Source of the DNA: a virus
IMG/VR virus record: IMGVR_UViG_3300031974_001837
Location: 1-31,061 of that record
Strand: one strand, 5' to 3'
DNA length: 31,061 nucleotides
Both the position numbers and the translations under genes were made by a program. The notes beneath the pieces are model-generated. The model was given only the letters and a program-made list of their open reading frames with translations. It was not told where the DNA came from and ran no database searches. Within the stretch, counting starts at the first letter, position 1; every line of letters begins with the position of its first letter. Shown in pieces: positions 22,489-30,802 of the stretch.

Positions 22489-23683
22489 TTGCTTCTACCA
22501 ATTTTGCAAGAGTCGGCCAAGTATTTTGAAATCTTTGTTTTCTATAATCATCGTGTAATTTTAATGAAGATAAAAACTGTGGCCAAAGATCGTCTCTAGC
22601 AGTTCCATTTTTTATAAAGTTTATAATACCGTGTAGATAAGTCCAGGCCTTCTCATTTTCCTGAGGCACAGATTCTAATATTTTTACAGCTTCTTCTTTA
22701 TATCTATCAGGCATATTGGAGATATTAAATATCTCTGGACCGTGGACTAAATTTAAATACAATCCAAAATGCGAATAATTTTGATGCCAATGTTCTAACG
22801 TTGCCGGTAAATCAAACACATTTATGTTACTAATAGTCACACACCAACTAAGATTCATATTTTGATTTTCTTGGTTACATAATATAGAATTTTCCATATT
22901 TTGTTTTGCGTCATCCCATTTTGCAGGATATCTCATATATTCAAATTGTTCACCTATGCCGTCAATACTAAAACTTAAATTTACATTTTTAAAATGTTTC
23001 CATAATTCAATGTCTTTCGGCCAATGAGTGCCATTTGTGTTATAATGTAATTCGATATCTTTAGAATATCCTAGTTCAACTGCTTTACGTAAAAGATTCC
23101 ATTGTTTTTTGATCATAAACGGTTCGCCGCCATAGAAATCAAATTGTTTTATTGTTGGCAAATGTTTTTCTATGTCTGACCAAAATGGACTATCATCAGC
23201 ATACCGTAAGTTATATTTTTTCAACGTATCTGCATACTCTTTGAAAGACAATTTATCTTTATGAAACAATTCGTAATCTTCTTTATACCAGCCGCTACTA
23301 ATTGCTGCTTGGCACGTTCTACAACTTAGATTACACGTATTTCCTAAATTTAATTCTACTTTAGCTAGACCTACATAAGGCTCCATTTGTCCTTGACTGG
23401 TCAACCACTGATATCTTTCATTATCTCTAAGTCGTTTAGAATAACGTCCTGCATCTTCTTCTTCCCAGCACAAACGGCAAGCTTTATGTCTTACACCGTT
23501 GTTTAGACTTTGTCTTATATTTCTAATTTCTTCTTTATTGAAGCATTGGTCTATTGTTTCAACGCCTAATTGCATATCTTTTTCATAATCTGTATGCATA
23601 CAGCATATCTTTGTTGAACCGTTGTTGTTTCCGGACAGTGCGTGATTGGCATTCACACACCAAGTATCGAGTTTATCTTTCAT
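22481..23683 (-). CDS. Radical-SAM enzyme with N-terminal twitch-type cysteine site
   Basis: 400 residues. N-terminal auxiliary-site cysteines are Cys9, Cys27/Cys28 (KICCMH), Cys69 and Cys72 (ACRLCW). The radical-SAM motif is Cys117, Cys121, Cys124 (CNLSCRTC), with YGGEPF and FSIDG later. Closest in layout to 16180-17406. It overlaps the gene upstream by 11 bases and the one downstream by 8. Substrate unknown; its neighbours are other members of the same family, which suggests sequential or parallel reactions on one substrate. Confidence 0.87.
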   Translation of the reverse strand: MKDKLDTWCVNANHALSGNNNGSTKICCMHTDYEKDMQLGVETIDQCFNKEEIRNIRQSLNNGVRHKACRLCWEEEDAGRYSKRLRDNERYQWLTSQGQMEPYVGLAKVELNLGNTCNLSCRTCQAAISSGWYKEDYELFHKDKLSFKEYADTLKKYNLRYADDSPFWSDIEKHLPTIKQFDFYGGEPFMIKKQWNLLRKAVELGYSKDIELHYNTNGTHWPKDIELWKHFKNVNLSFSIDGIGEQFEYMRYPAKWDDAKQNMENSILCNQENQNMNLSWCVTISNINVFDLPATLEHWHQNYSHFGLYLNLVHGPEIFNISNMPDRYKEEAVKILESVPQENEKAWTYLHGIINFIKNGTARDDLWPQFLSSLKLHDDYRKQRFQNTWPTLAKLVEANE

Positions 23684-25040
23684 AGTTTTCGTATACCTCT
23701 TTACATTTGTTATAAAAATCTTTGTACATAGGAAATGTTTCTAACAAATTTGTGTTTAGTCTTTTATCATTTTCTGCAAAAAAACTATAAAAGTCTCGCT
23801 GTCCTTGTTTTATTTTATTTTCGTCTACCGGATTTTGATCTGCATAATCTCTTACACGTTTCATTTTCTCATATTCTATATCTGTGAACCATTCCTTGTT
23901 ATCCTCAATAAATTTTAAATTATTATCCATATGTGGCATTAAAAAATCTCTTGGTAATATATTAAGCATCCAGTGAGGAGGTTCTTTCAAATACGGAACA
24001 TCAAACTGCAATCTTTCAAATTTTTCTTCTCCTAACTCCTGACGCCACTTAATCATTTGGTTCAAAAAGTTTGTATATGTAGCAACACATAAAACATTAA
24101 ATGTACACATTATACTTACCCTAAAACCTCTATTAAGTGCTTCTTTTAAATTTCTTTCCCAATGATCACACTTTAATCCTGTACGCATATATTCTGCTTG
24201 TTCGCCCCAGCCCTCAAGGCTTGTAAACATTATAAACTTTTTAATTTTCTTTTGTTCAAGTAAACTTTCTACTCTAGAATACATACGATCAATTTTTGCA
24301 GCAGTTACCCCTAGGTTACTATTAATACTGATCTCAAGTTGCGGGGCAGGTTCCTCTTCTAACAAATCAAAAAATTGCATAGCACCAGGATTCATTAAAG
24401 GCTCGCCGCCAGTAATACGCAATGTCCATAAGTCTTTGCGGAGACTCGGCCACCATTTCCAAAATGCTTCTACATACGGATTGTCGTCTTTAGGCCCGTA
24501 GTATGTTCCGTGTTCTAAAAACTCAATACCATACTGGTTATATGTTAGATCATAATTGCCGTGCTTTTTTATTTCATCCATCCAAAGTGTACTTGCTTGA
24601 GGGCAACAATAACCACACCTATAATTACATCCATTTCCAAAACTAACTTCTAAATACCGTGGATTTATATTAGTATCCCAAGGTAATTTCCCTAAATTTT
24701 CTATTTCATTGATAGCATACGAACTAGAACTGTGTAACATTCTATCTGATAAATGTTCGCCATCTAAATCTTCTATATTCCAACAATAGTAACATTCATC
24801 AGGGCGGCCGCCTTCTAGCATTGTTTTTCTTTGTTGTTTTTTCCATTGTGTGTTATGTAATGCACTCGGGTCATTTTCAATTTCGTGTAACGGAATATGG
24901 TGAGGGCGAGGATGGTAACAACTATGGTTATCACCCGTGTGCAGATATAAAGTTTCGTGTAGCCACTTTTGTGTACACATTCCGCATCCAATTTTATTCA
25001 GCCTATCTCTAGTATTTTTTACTGTGTTAACGTCTTGCAT
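23673..25040 (-). CDS. Radical-SAM enzyme with N-terminal twitch-type cysteine site
   Basis: 455 residues. The N-terminal site has Cys22 (MCTQKW), Cys41 (HSCYHP), Cys83 and Cys86 (ECYYCW). The radical-SAM motif is Cys138, Cys142, Cys145 (CNYRCGYC), followed by NPYVEAFWKWW and TGGEPLM. It is the closest paralogue of the adjacent gene at 25027: both share HSCYHP, HHIPL, DPSALHNT/NPSALHNT and RP-ECxxCW-IED blocks, indicating tandem duplication. GAGG precedes the ATG. The start lies 14 bases inside the upstream gene. Reaction unknown. Confidence 0.88.
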   Translation of the reverse strand: MQDVNTVKNTRDRLNKIGCGMCTQKWLHETLYLHTGDNHSCYHPRPHHIPLHEIENDPSALHNTQWKKQQRKTMLEGGRPDECYYCWNIEDLDGEHLSDRMLHSSSSYAINEIENLGKLPWDTNINPRYLEVSFGNGCNYRCGYCCPQASTLWMDEIKKHGNYDLTYNQYGIEFLEHGTYYGPKDDNPYVEAFWKWWPSLRKDLWTLRITGGEPLMNPGAMQFFDLLEEEPAPQLEISINSNLGVTAAKIDRMYSRVESLLEQKKIKKFIMFTSLEGWGEQAEYMRTGLKCDHWERNLKEALNRGFRVSIMCTFNVLCVATYTNFLNQMIKWRQELGEEKFERLQFDVPYLKEPPHWMLNILPRDFLMPHMDNNLKFIEDNKEWFTDIEYEKMKRVRDYADQNPVDENKIKQGQRDFYSFFAENDKRLNTNLLETFPMYKDFYNKCKEVYENYER

Positions 25041-26460
25041 TATAATCCTCGCATTCCTTTATAAAATTAGCTATTTCGGGAAATGTTTTTTGTATATCTG
25101 TACCTCTACGTACATCGTGTTGTTTAAAAAATAAATCAAAATTTTTCTTTTCGGTTATTTCTTCTTGTATATTTAACGGTTCTTTGGCCCATTCATATAG
25201 TCGTTTGACTTTATCAACCTCAAAATCTTTAAATCCTTTATATCTATTATTCACTGTTTCTTTGTGGCTTTCCATAAATTCTATGCTATCTAGTAACGGT
25301 TGTAACATTTCTGCACTAGCTAATTTCATACTCATCCATTTAGGATCGTGCAGCATCGGTGTATCAAACCAAATTAACTGTCTGTCAGTGTTAAATTTTT
25401 CTCTTAAAAGATGTATATTTTTAATGTATTCTAGCCAGTTGGGTAAACTTAACAAATTAGCAGTAACAATAAAAGTTAAACTGTGTTTGCTGCTTTCTTT
25501 TAAGTATTGTGTAATATTTTTGTATAGTATTTCAAAATCCAATCCATTACGTATATATTCTGCTTGTGCGCCCCAACTATCCAAACTACAGAATAACATA
25601 AAATGTTCAACAGCATCTGCATCTGTAATCTCCTTAAGAGAGTCTATAAATTTCTGCCATTGTCCTTTAGGAGGACAGCAATTACTTGTAATACTAAGAT
25701 GCAGGTTAGGATTTGGATTACTTTTTACATAATCAAAAACCTTAAATGTATTTTTATCCATTAACGGTTCGCCGCCTGTCATTCTAAAATGATGTAATCT
25801 AGAATATACATTAGGAAACCATTTCCAAAAAGCTTCTACATAAGGATTATTAGGACTATTGTCTATTCCTAAACTATCTACAAAATGTGGATGGTTGTGT
25901 TCCTTTGTATCTAATTTATATGCGCCATATTTTTTTACTTCTTTATGCCATTCTGTAGATAGATGTGGACTACAATATGCACACTTAAAATTGCAAGCCT
26001 GATTAAAGTTTACTTCTACATAACGGGGAACAGGATCTCCTGTTGCACCTTGTTTTAATGCTTCTTCAAATATACCGTCTTCAATAACATCAAGACTACG
26101 ATATGCTCTATCACTAATGTTACCTTGATCTTCTATGGCCCAACAAAATTCGCATTCTTTTGGTCGTTCACCATTGAGCATTTTTTGTCTTTGCTCTTTT
26201 TTATATTTTGTATTATGCAAAGCACTTGGATTTTGTTCTAATTCTTTTAAAGGAATATGATGGCTTTGCGGATGATAGCAACTGTGTGTTCTTCCTGTTG
26301 GTATATGTATACTTACATTAAACCATTTGGCTAAACAAAAACTAGGACTTATACCGTTAAGTTTATCTTGCAGCAACTTAATGTCTTCAAAATAAACACT
26401 TTTGTAAGCTGTACTAGTTCCATCTTTTTTAACTACATCGCCTTTTTGATTTTCTGTCAT
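25027..26460 (-). CDS. Radical-SAM enzyme with N-terminal twitch-type cysteine site
   Basis: 477 residues. The N-terminal site has Cys42 (FCLAKW), Cys61 (HSCYHP), Cys103 and Cys106 (ECEFCW). The radical-SAM motif is Cys156, Cys160, Cys163 (CNFKCAYC), followed by NPYVEAFWKWF and TGGEPLM. It is longer at the N terminus than its paralogue at 23673 by about 20 residues. Together with 23673 and 17403 it forms a clear subfamily. The ATG overlaps the glycosyltransferase stop upstream by 4 bases. Reaction unknown. Confidence 0.88.
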   Translation of the reverse strand: MTENQKGDVVKKDGTSTAYKSVYFEDIKLLQDKLNGISPSFCLAKWFNVSIHIPTGRTHSCYHPQSHHIPLKELEQNPSALHNTKYKKEQRQKMLNGERPKECEFCWAIEDQGNISDRAYRSLDVIEDGIFEEALKQGATGDPVPRYVEVNFNQACNFKCAYCSPHLSTEWHKEVKKYGAYKLDTKEHNHPHFVDSLGIDNSPNNPYVEAFWKWFPNVYSRLHHFRMTGGEPLMDKNTFKVFDYVKSNPNPNLHLSITSNCCPPKGQWQKFIDSLKEITDADAVEHFMLFCSLDSWGAQAEYIRNGLDFEILYKNITQYLKESSKHSLTFIVTANLLSLPNWLEYIKNIHLLREKFNTDRQLIWFDTPMLHDPKWMSMKLASAEMLQPLLDSIEFMESHKETVNNRYKGFKDFEVDKVKRLYEWAKEPLNIQEEITEKKNFDLFFKQHDVRRGTDIQKTFPEIANFIKECEDYNARR

Positions 26461-27377
26461 TCTTTTTCCAAAAATCTATTTGATACTCTCATAGGATTTT
26501 GATAGATTTCCTTAAAAAATTTACTATGCGCACCACTTAAAGGTTGTGTAGCGATAGGAATATTTAATTCCTCTATAAGCTCATTACCTAATTTTTCTAT
26601 TTCATCGTTTATATTTTCTTCTGTAATATCTTTACTAATTTTATCCCAATGCTCGTTTAAATACTCAAAGTCACGCACATTTACATAATCCCAGTCTGTA
26701 CACATTGTTTTGTACAACCCTTCTCTTGCACCATAAACTGCCCATAATCCGTTTTCTACGTCAGCACCTACCATTAGCCAAATATACAACCTGTGCAAGT
26801 TTTTCCAATGATTTTTATAAAATTCTTCAATACCTACTCTTATGCCTCTATCAAGTGCCATTTTAACACCTTCTCGGAAACCAGCTCTCCAGGCCTGATG
26901 TGGAGTAGCATTATTATGCACATCACAATATGTTCCCTCCATTTGAATATATTGAACATCCCAACAAAAGTCTACCTGTGCGTGTTTATTATTAGGATCT
27001 GCATTTTCGTGTGTTCTCATTTTAAGCACATAGTCTTTAGGCCAGCACTTTAATCCACCATTACCGTATATAAGTCCATTAATTATATTGTTGCCTGACC
27101 AGCTTATGACACAATTAGATAAATCTTTGTTTTCATCAAAGTCTATAGTTTGATTCAAAAAATCTTGTCGTATTATGTTATCACCATCTACAGTAATAAA
27201 TCTATCTGTTTCTGATAACTCTGCACAGGCTTTGTGTGCTGCGTCCGATCCTTTAACTCCGTGTACACGTTTAGCCCACGGAACCTTTGAACACAGGTCT
27301 GCGTAGTTTTTTTCAGCGTTAGGTTCATCATATGAAAGATATATGATATCATAGTCTAATACTTTAAATTTTGTCAT
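26457..27377 (-). CDS. Glycosyltransferase-like protein (GT-A-type), paralogue of the C-terminal domain at 19281
   Basis: 306 residues. It begins YDIIYLSYDEPNAEKNY (from residue 9), then AKRVHGVKG, then FITVDGD (Asp64, Asp66) in the position of the DxD metal site of GT-A enzymes, and IYGNGGLKCWP. A second half includes PHQAWRAGFREGVKM and LWAVYGAREG. The same order of motifs is found in residues 414-639 of the protein at 19281, so one probably arose from the other. The substrate sugar and acceptor cannot be read. It sits between an unknown gene and a radical-SAM gene, overlapping each by 4 bases. Confidence 0.72.
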   Translation of the reverse strand: MTKFKVLDYDIIYLSYDEPNAEKNYADLCSKVPWAKRVHGVKGSDAAHKACAELSETDRFITVDGDNIIRQDFLNQTIDFDENKDLSNCVISWSGNNIINGLIYGNGGLKCWPKDYVLKMRTHENADPNNKHAQVDFCWDVQYIQMEGTYCDVHNNATPHQAWRAGFREGVKMALDRGIRVGIEEFYKNHWKNLHRLYIWLMVGADVENGLWAVYGAREGLYKTMCTDWDYVNVRDFEYLNEHWDKISKDITEENINDEIEKLGNELIEELNIPIATQPLSGAHSKFFKEIYQNPMRVSNRFLEKE

Positions 27378-27991
27378 TGTCTCACTTCAAAATTATACTT
27401 GTCAAAATACTTAGCGGTATAAATGCTTACGTCTCTTGGATTTATATTACCATCTACTTGATCTGTAACATTTACCCTTTCTTCATACAGTAAAGATTGA
27501 TAACCAATCTTAATTGTGTTATGTAGAACATTAGGATCATTTTTGTCTGTAATACTAAAATTCATAACCAAATCAAATACAAATTTACTCTCTAATTCTA
27601 GCTGTTCTAATCTTTTATCTTGGTCTAAGTAAATATACCATTCATCTTTGTAATTGGATACTGTTAGATCAGCATCAGGAATATTTTGTGGTATATTGTA
27701 CAATCTATCTCTAACATTAGGAATCTTTATTTTTTCGATTTGATCTGTAACTTCTAATCTATTTTCAATAGGATTAAACGTAACTATAAAATCATCTAAT
27801 CTACGCAGGCCTTTTTGAATGTCTTTGACATCGTCATAGTTTACATATATTGAATGATAACCAGGAGTTTCTTCTTCTTGATTGCATATTTTTATAATTT
27901 TACCATTATCAGGATCAAAATAAACGTGCATACCAACATTACTTTTTGATACTTCTAAATTCTTAATAAACTTTTGTAGGTTGTTTATCAT
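27374..27991 (-). CDS. Unrecognised protein in the modification operon
   Basis: 205 residues, ATG preceded by GGAG at good spacing. I do not recognise the family. It is rich in Asp, Asn, Ile and Tyr with alternating strand-like segments (NVGMHVYFDPDNGKIIKI, YHSIYVNYDDV, DEWYIYLDQDKRLEQLEL), which suggests a beta-rich structural or binding protein. No cysteine cluster, iron ligand set or signal is visible. It overlaps both glycosyltransferase neighbours by 4 bases. Position between glycosyltransferases suggests a link with glycan handling, or it may be a virion component carried in the operon. Confidence 0.75.
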   Translation of the reverse strand: MINNLQKFIKNLEVSKSNVGMHVYFDPDNGKIIKICNQEEETPGYHSIYVNYDDVKDIQKGLRRLDDFIVTFNPIENRLEVTDQIEKIKIPNVRDRLYNIPQNIPDADLTVSNYKDEWYIYLDQDKRLEQLELESKFVFDLVMNFSITDKNDPNVLHNTIKIGYQSLLYEERVNVTDQVDGNINPRDVSIYTAKYFDKYNFEVRQ

Positions 27992-28824
27992 TTTATGTTC
28001 TCCATATATGTATTCAACATATAAGGTTTTACAAAATCTTTTTCTGTATAGTGTAAAATACCAGTCTGTTGGAAATTACCAATTTTTAATTGTCCTTTTT
28101 GATTCATATATACATCTACACAATCTTGCCAGTTTGATTTTGGTTTAAGCCAATCTTGTATCTGGGACTTCATATGCACAAAATTAGGAAAACTAGCAAC
28201 TTTATTTGTAATTTTGTCTTCACAATCTAGGATTATAGTTACAATTGCACTACAAACGTCTATACTACACCAAGAAGGTCTGTTATCTTTTAGAAAAATT
28301 TCGTAAAATTTTTGCCAATTTTGAACTACAAATTCTAGCCACTTGTAAAATTTGTGTGCAAATTCTCCTTTTTCAAAATAATGAAAGCCACTATATAAAT
28401 TTGGTAGATTATTAGAAGTAAAAGTTTTCCTATAATAATCATTTTCTATTAGTGTTCCTCTATAAGTATACACTTTGTTTGTAAAAAACATTTCGTAATT
28501 ATCAAGAAAATTCCACCAACTAGATATGTTTTGTAATATTAAAATATCAGTATCAAGAACAATGGTTTTATCGTACGGTGACATATGGTAAATTTTCCAT
28601 CGGTTTTGAATTTTCCACTCAAAATCAACTGCATCATCGTTCCATATGATAGGAATAATATTGTCGAACAGATCAACATATTTTGCAGGTACAGCATCAT
28701 CTGTAATTATACTGATAAGCTCTTCAGGATTATGTTTTTTTAGACTTAGTGCTAACAAACAAGCCTGTTGAACATAATCAACTTTTTCGTTATTTTGCGC
28801 AAGAACAACAATACCTTTAGTCAT
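27988..28824 (-). CDS. Glycosyltransferase-like protein (nucleotide-diphospho-sugar transferase fold)
   Basis: 278 residues. MTKGIVVLAQNNEKVDYVQQA opens like GT-A enzymes, then SIITDD, MSPYDKTIVLDTDILI with the DTD metal motif at 91-93, and later LYSGFHYFEKGE. The order recalls family-8-type glycosyltransferases, which move sugars from nucleotide donors. It is a paralogue of the next upstream gene (28817), sharing the MTKG start, NN-DYVxQA, SIITD, DNII, SPY and LDTD blocks. GAGG precedes the ATG. Sugar and acceptor unknown. Confidence 0.75.
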   Translation of the reverse strand: MTKGIVVLAQNNEKVDYVQQACLLALSLKKHNPEELISIITDDAVPAKYVDLFDNIIPIIWNDDAVDFEWKIQNRWKIYHMSPYDKTIVLDTDILILQNISSWWNFLDNYEMFFTNKVYTYRGTLIENDYYRKTFTSNNLPNLYSGFHYFEKGEFAHKFYKWLEFVVQNWQKFYEIFLKDNRPSWCSIDVCSAIVTIILDCEDKITNKVASFPNFVHMKSQIQDWLKPKSNWQDCVDVYMNQKGQLKIGNFQQTGILHYTEKDFVKPYMLNTYMENIK

Positions 28825-29668
28825 AGCCTACCTCGTCAATTATCCTGTTAAGACTAAATTTGTTCATTACGTGTATACTTTGTCCTTTAGTACGCAAAGG
28901 AGTATATTCTCCAACATATTTGTCTTTTTCTACTAAAAAAATAAATTCAGTTTCATTTAGTTTCCATAAAATGTCTCTGTCTGTTGTATATAAATGTCTA
29001 CCAGGAAGTTCAGAAATAAAGCTACCTTTAGAAAATCCGTTCATTATATGTCCAGCAATGCTAAAAGCAAAATCATTTCTAAATAATGTGCTTGCTAGTT
29101 GATACACTGTACAATAATGATTCCAATTTTCCTGTATGTGTTTTATTAAATCAAAATATATTTTGTTTAATTTAGTTTTTCTAAAAAATACAACTGTAGC
29201 CCAATAAAAATCTATACTGTAGTCGCTTATATGATCAAACTCTCTTTCATCTCTTACTTTTGCTATGTCATCGGATTTTCTAAACATTTGTAAATCATTT
29301 GGTGAATCAAAACAATTTGCAAGTAGACTATTAGAAATAATGTAGTCTGTGTCTAACAACAAAGTTTCTTCATATGGAGATAAGTCATACGCATCTACTC
29401 TATAGTTATTTTTAAAATTTAATTTTTTGCTAGTAAGAGTGCCATCATAATAATCACGTTTGTTAGGTCCATCGTCTCGATAGTCTATTTTTATAATATT
29501 ATCAAAAGTATCTTCAGGAAACTGTTCTTCAAGATACAAGACACTGTCTGTAATAATACTTACAGGTATATTAAGATATTTTTTAATTCTATTTGCAAGG
29601 AAAACTGCCTGTTTTACATAATCAATAGTATCATTATTTCTTGCAATTAACAATGCCCCTTTAGTCAA
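28817..29668 (-). CDS. Glycosyltransferase-like protein, paralogue of 27988
   Basis: 283 residues from a TTG codon; the start is supported because MTKGALLIARNNDTIDYVKQA aligns with the ATG-started paralogue next to it. The DTD metal motif is at 106-108 (SPYEETLLLDTDYII). SIITD and FDNIIKIDYRDD match the paralogue. The C-terminal halves of the two proteins diverge (LPGRHLYTTDRDILWKL here), so acceptor specificity may differ. It overlaps the upstream gene by 8 bases and the downstream gene by 8. Confidence 0.74.
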   Translation of the reverse strand: MTKGALLIARNNDTIDYVKQAVFLANRIKKYLNIPVSIITDSVLYLEEQFPEDTFDNIIKIDYRDDGPNKRDYYDGTLTSKKLNFKNNYRVDAYDLSPYEETLLLDTDYIISNSLLANCFDSPNDLQMFRKSDDIAKVRDEREFDHISDYSIDFYWATVVFFRKTKLNKIYFDLIKHIQENWNHYCTVYQLASTLFRNDFAFSIAGHIMNGFSKGSFISELPGRHLYTTDRDILWKLNETEFIFLVEKDKYVGEYTPLRTKGQSIHVMNKFSLNRIIDEVGYD

Positions 29669-30017
29669 TTTCTAAACCCACTAATCCTTCTACAGATCTA
29701 TTCTTTTTTAGATTTTGATATTCAACAAAATAGTTGTTAGATGCGCTAAAATATGTATCTAGTATTCCAGAATTGAATTCTTCAATATTATCTATTTGTA
29801 AAGGTATACTATTATCGTCAACTAAAATTATTTCATCTTGCTTAGAAGCTATCATAGTACTACAAAAATTAATAAGTTCTTTAGTAACAGTAAACTGACA
29901 TCCGTTGTAAAAGAAAATTAAATCTTCTAGATATTTCTCTTTCAGTAAACGCTTTTGGTTATTTAATGTAACCATATAGTTAGAAAATTCAATTGCTTTT
30001 TCTAATCTTTCGTCCAT
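29661..30017 (-). CDS. Conserved marine T4-like phage protein, first gene of the operon
   Basis: 118 residues, ATG with AGGAG (30025-30029) upstream and a strong promoter at 30043-30071. The N terminus reads as a long helix (EKAIEFSNYMVTLNNQKRLLKEKYLEDL) and the C terminus ends KKNRSVEGLVGLEID. I recall similar proteins in marine T4-like phages, without function. It therefore looks like an older core phage gene at the head of the modification operon. No catalytic motif seen. Confidence 0.8.
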   Translation of the reverse strand: MDERLEKAIEFSNYMVTLNNQKRLLKEKYLEDLIFFYNGCQFTVTKELINFCSTMIASKQDEIILVDDNSIPLQIDNIEEFNSGILDTYFSASNNYFVEYQNLKKNRSVEGLVGLEID

Positions 30018-30042
30018 ATTGACACTCCTATAAGATTATAGT

Positions 30043-30071
30043 AGTATATAACAAAAAAATGCTTTTGTCAA
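30043..30071 (-). promoter_or_regulatory. Sigma70-like promoter of the minus-strand island
   Basis: On the minus strand: TTGACA (30071-30066), 17-base spacer, TATACT (30048-30043, 5 of 6). It lies 26 bases upstream of the ATG at 30017. The next 20 genes, down to 10677, have no gap above a few bases, so this may drive a 19-kb transcript. Confidence 0.75.
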
Positions 30072-30095
30072 GAAAGATCTGACTACAGATTTCTT
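30070..30095 (-). other. Imperfect hairpin between two minus-strand genes
   Basis: AAGAAAGATCTG (30070-30081) and CAGATTTCTT (30086-30095) can pair as 5 bp plus 5 bp with a 2-base bulge. The loop contains the stop codon of the gene at 30083, and one arm overlaps the -35 of the downstream promoter. There is no clear T-run, so it is a weak terminator candidate at most. Confidence 0.3.
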
Positions 30096-30802
30096 TGGTG
30101 ATCAGTAAACTTGTTACCTTGTGTATCCTCTCCCCGCCAATACCTTTTTCCAACACCGTGAGGTTTTTGCGTGTCAGGGCCGCTACGTTCTTTACCTGCG
30201 TTTATCATTTCTTGTTGCTCGTTTTTTACTTCTTCAATTGCATTATAATTTTCAGCAAGATCAATTTCAAAATTATCTACAAAATATCTAGGTATTGGTA
30301 ACACTGCACTGATTATATCACCTTTTTTAACATTTACTTTTACATTAGGAGTTAATATTTTTAAATTAAATGTAAAATCTCTGCGTAGATTGTCTGTTTC
30401 TACAACAGCAGTCATATTAGATAGATTAGGTGTAAAATAATTAGGCGGATTAATCACCATCAAATTTATGCCTTTGGGTGTTTTAAAAGTGAATCTATTT
30501 TGTAACGTAATCAGCCCACTACCAAAATGCGCACTAATATGTTGTTTATCTGTACCTTCACTATCTATAATTACATCATTAGGAGCATCGCCGCCATTCC
30601 AAATCGCAGTAAAATTAGTTGTGCTTTTTATAGCAAATCCATACTGATTGCCTATTACTACTGGTAAACAATGTACTACGTGTTTGTTGATCCAATTTCT
30701 AGTTTTTTTACCCTTGAGAGGTTCTACAATTTCTAAGTAATCGTTTTTATGTAAATCATTTTCCGGTACTATTAGTATTTTATTTTGAGGTACATTAATC
30801 AT
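30083..30802 (-). CDS. Conserved phage protein, possibly DUF6065-like
   Basis: 239 residues. Visible blocks are CLPVVIGNQYGFAIKSTTNFTAIWNGG, ISAHFGSGLITLQNRFTFKTPKGINLMVINPPN and KKGDIISAVLPIPRYF. These recall the DUF6065 family, whose members have a QYGW/F, HFG-G and P-N pattern, but I hold this assignment loosely. The C-terminal 50 residues are polar and probably disordered (NEQQEMINAGKERSGPD). The ATG overlaps the upstream dioxygenase by 8 bases. From memory, such genes lie next to 2OG dioxygenase genes in marine phages. Role unknown. Confidence 0.68.
   Translation of the reverse strand: MINVPQNKILIVPENDLHKNDYLEIVEPLKGKKTRNWINKHVVHCLPVVIGNQYGFAIKSTTNFTAIWNGGDAPNDVIIDSEGTDKQHISAHFGSGLITLQNRFTFKTPKGINLMVINPPNYFTPNLSNMTAVVETDNLRRDFTFNLKILTPNVKVNVKKGDIISAVLPIPRYFVDNFEIDLAENYNAIEEVKNEQQEMINAGKERSGPDTQKPHGVGKRYWRGEDTQGNKFTDHQRNL

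Noticed and set aside
25184-25732. A 182-codon plus-strand open frame opposite a radical-SAM gene
   Set aside because: It mirrors the codon pattern of the minus-strand gene, is Leu/Ser/Cys-rich and has no start signal.
10677-30017. A peptide natural-product (RiPP) cluster based on the many radical-SAM/SPASM genes
   Set aside because: No short precursor-like gene with a leader and core, no RRE-type domain, protease or exporter is visible, and gaps between genes are too small to hide one. A precursor elsewhere cannot be excluded.
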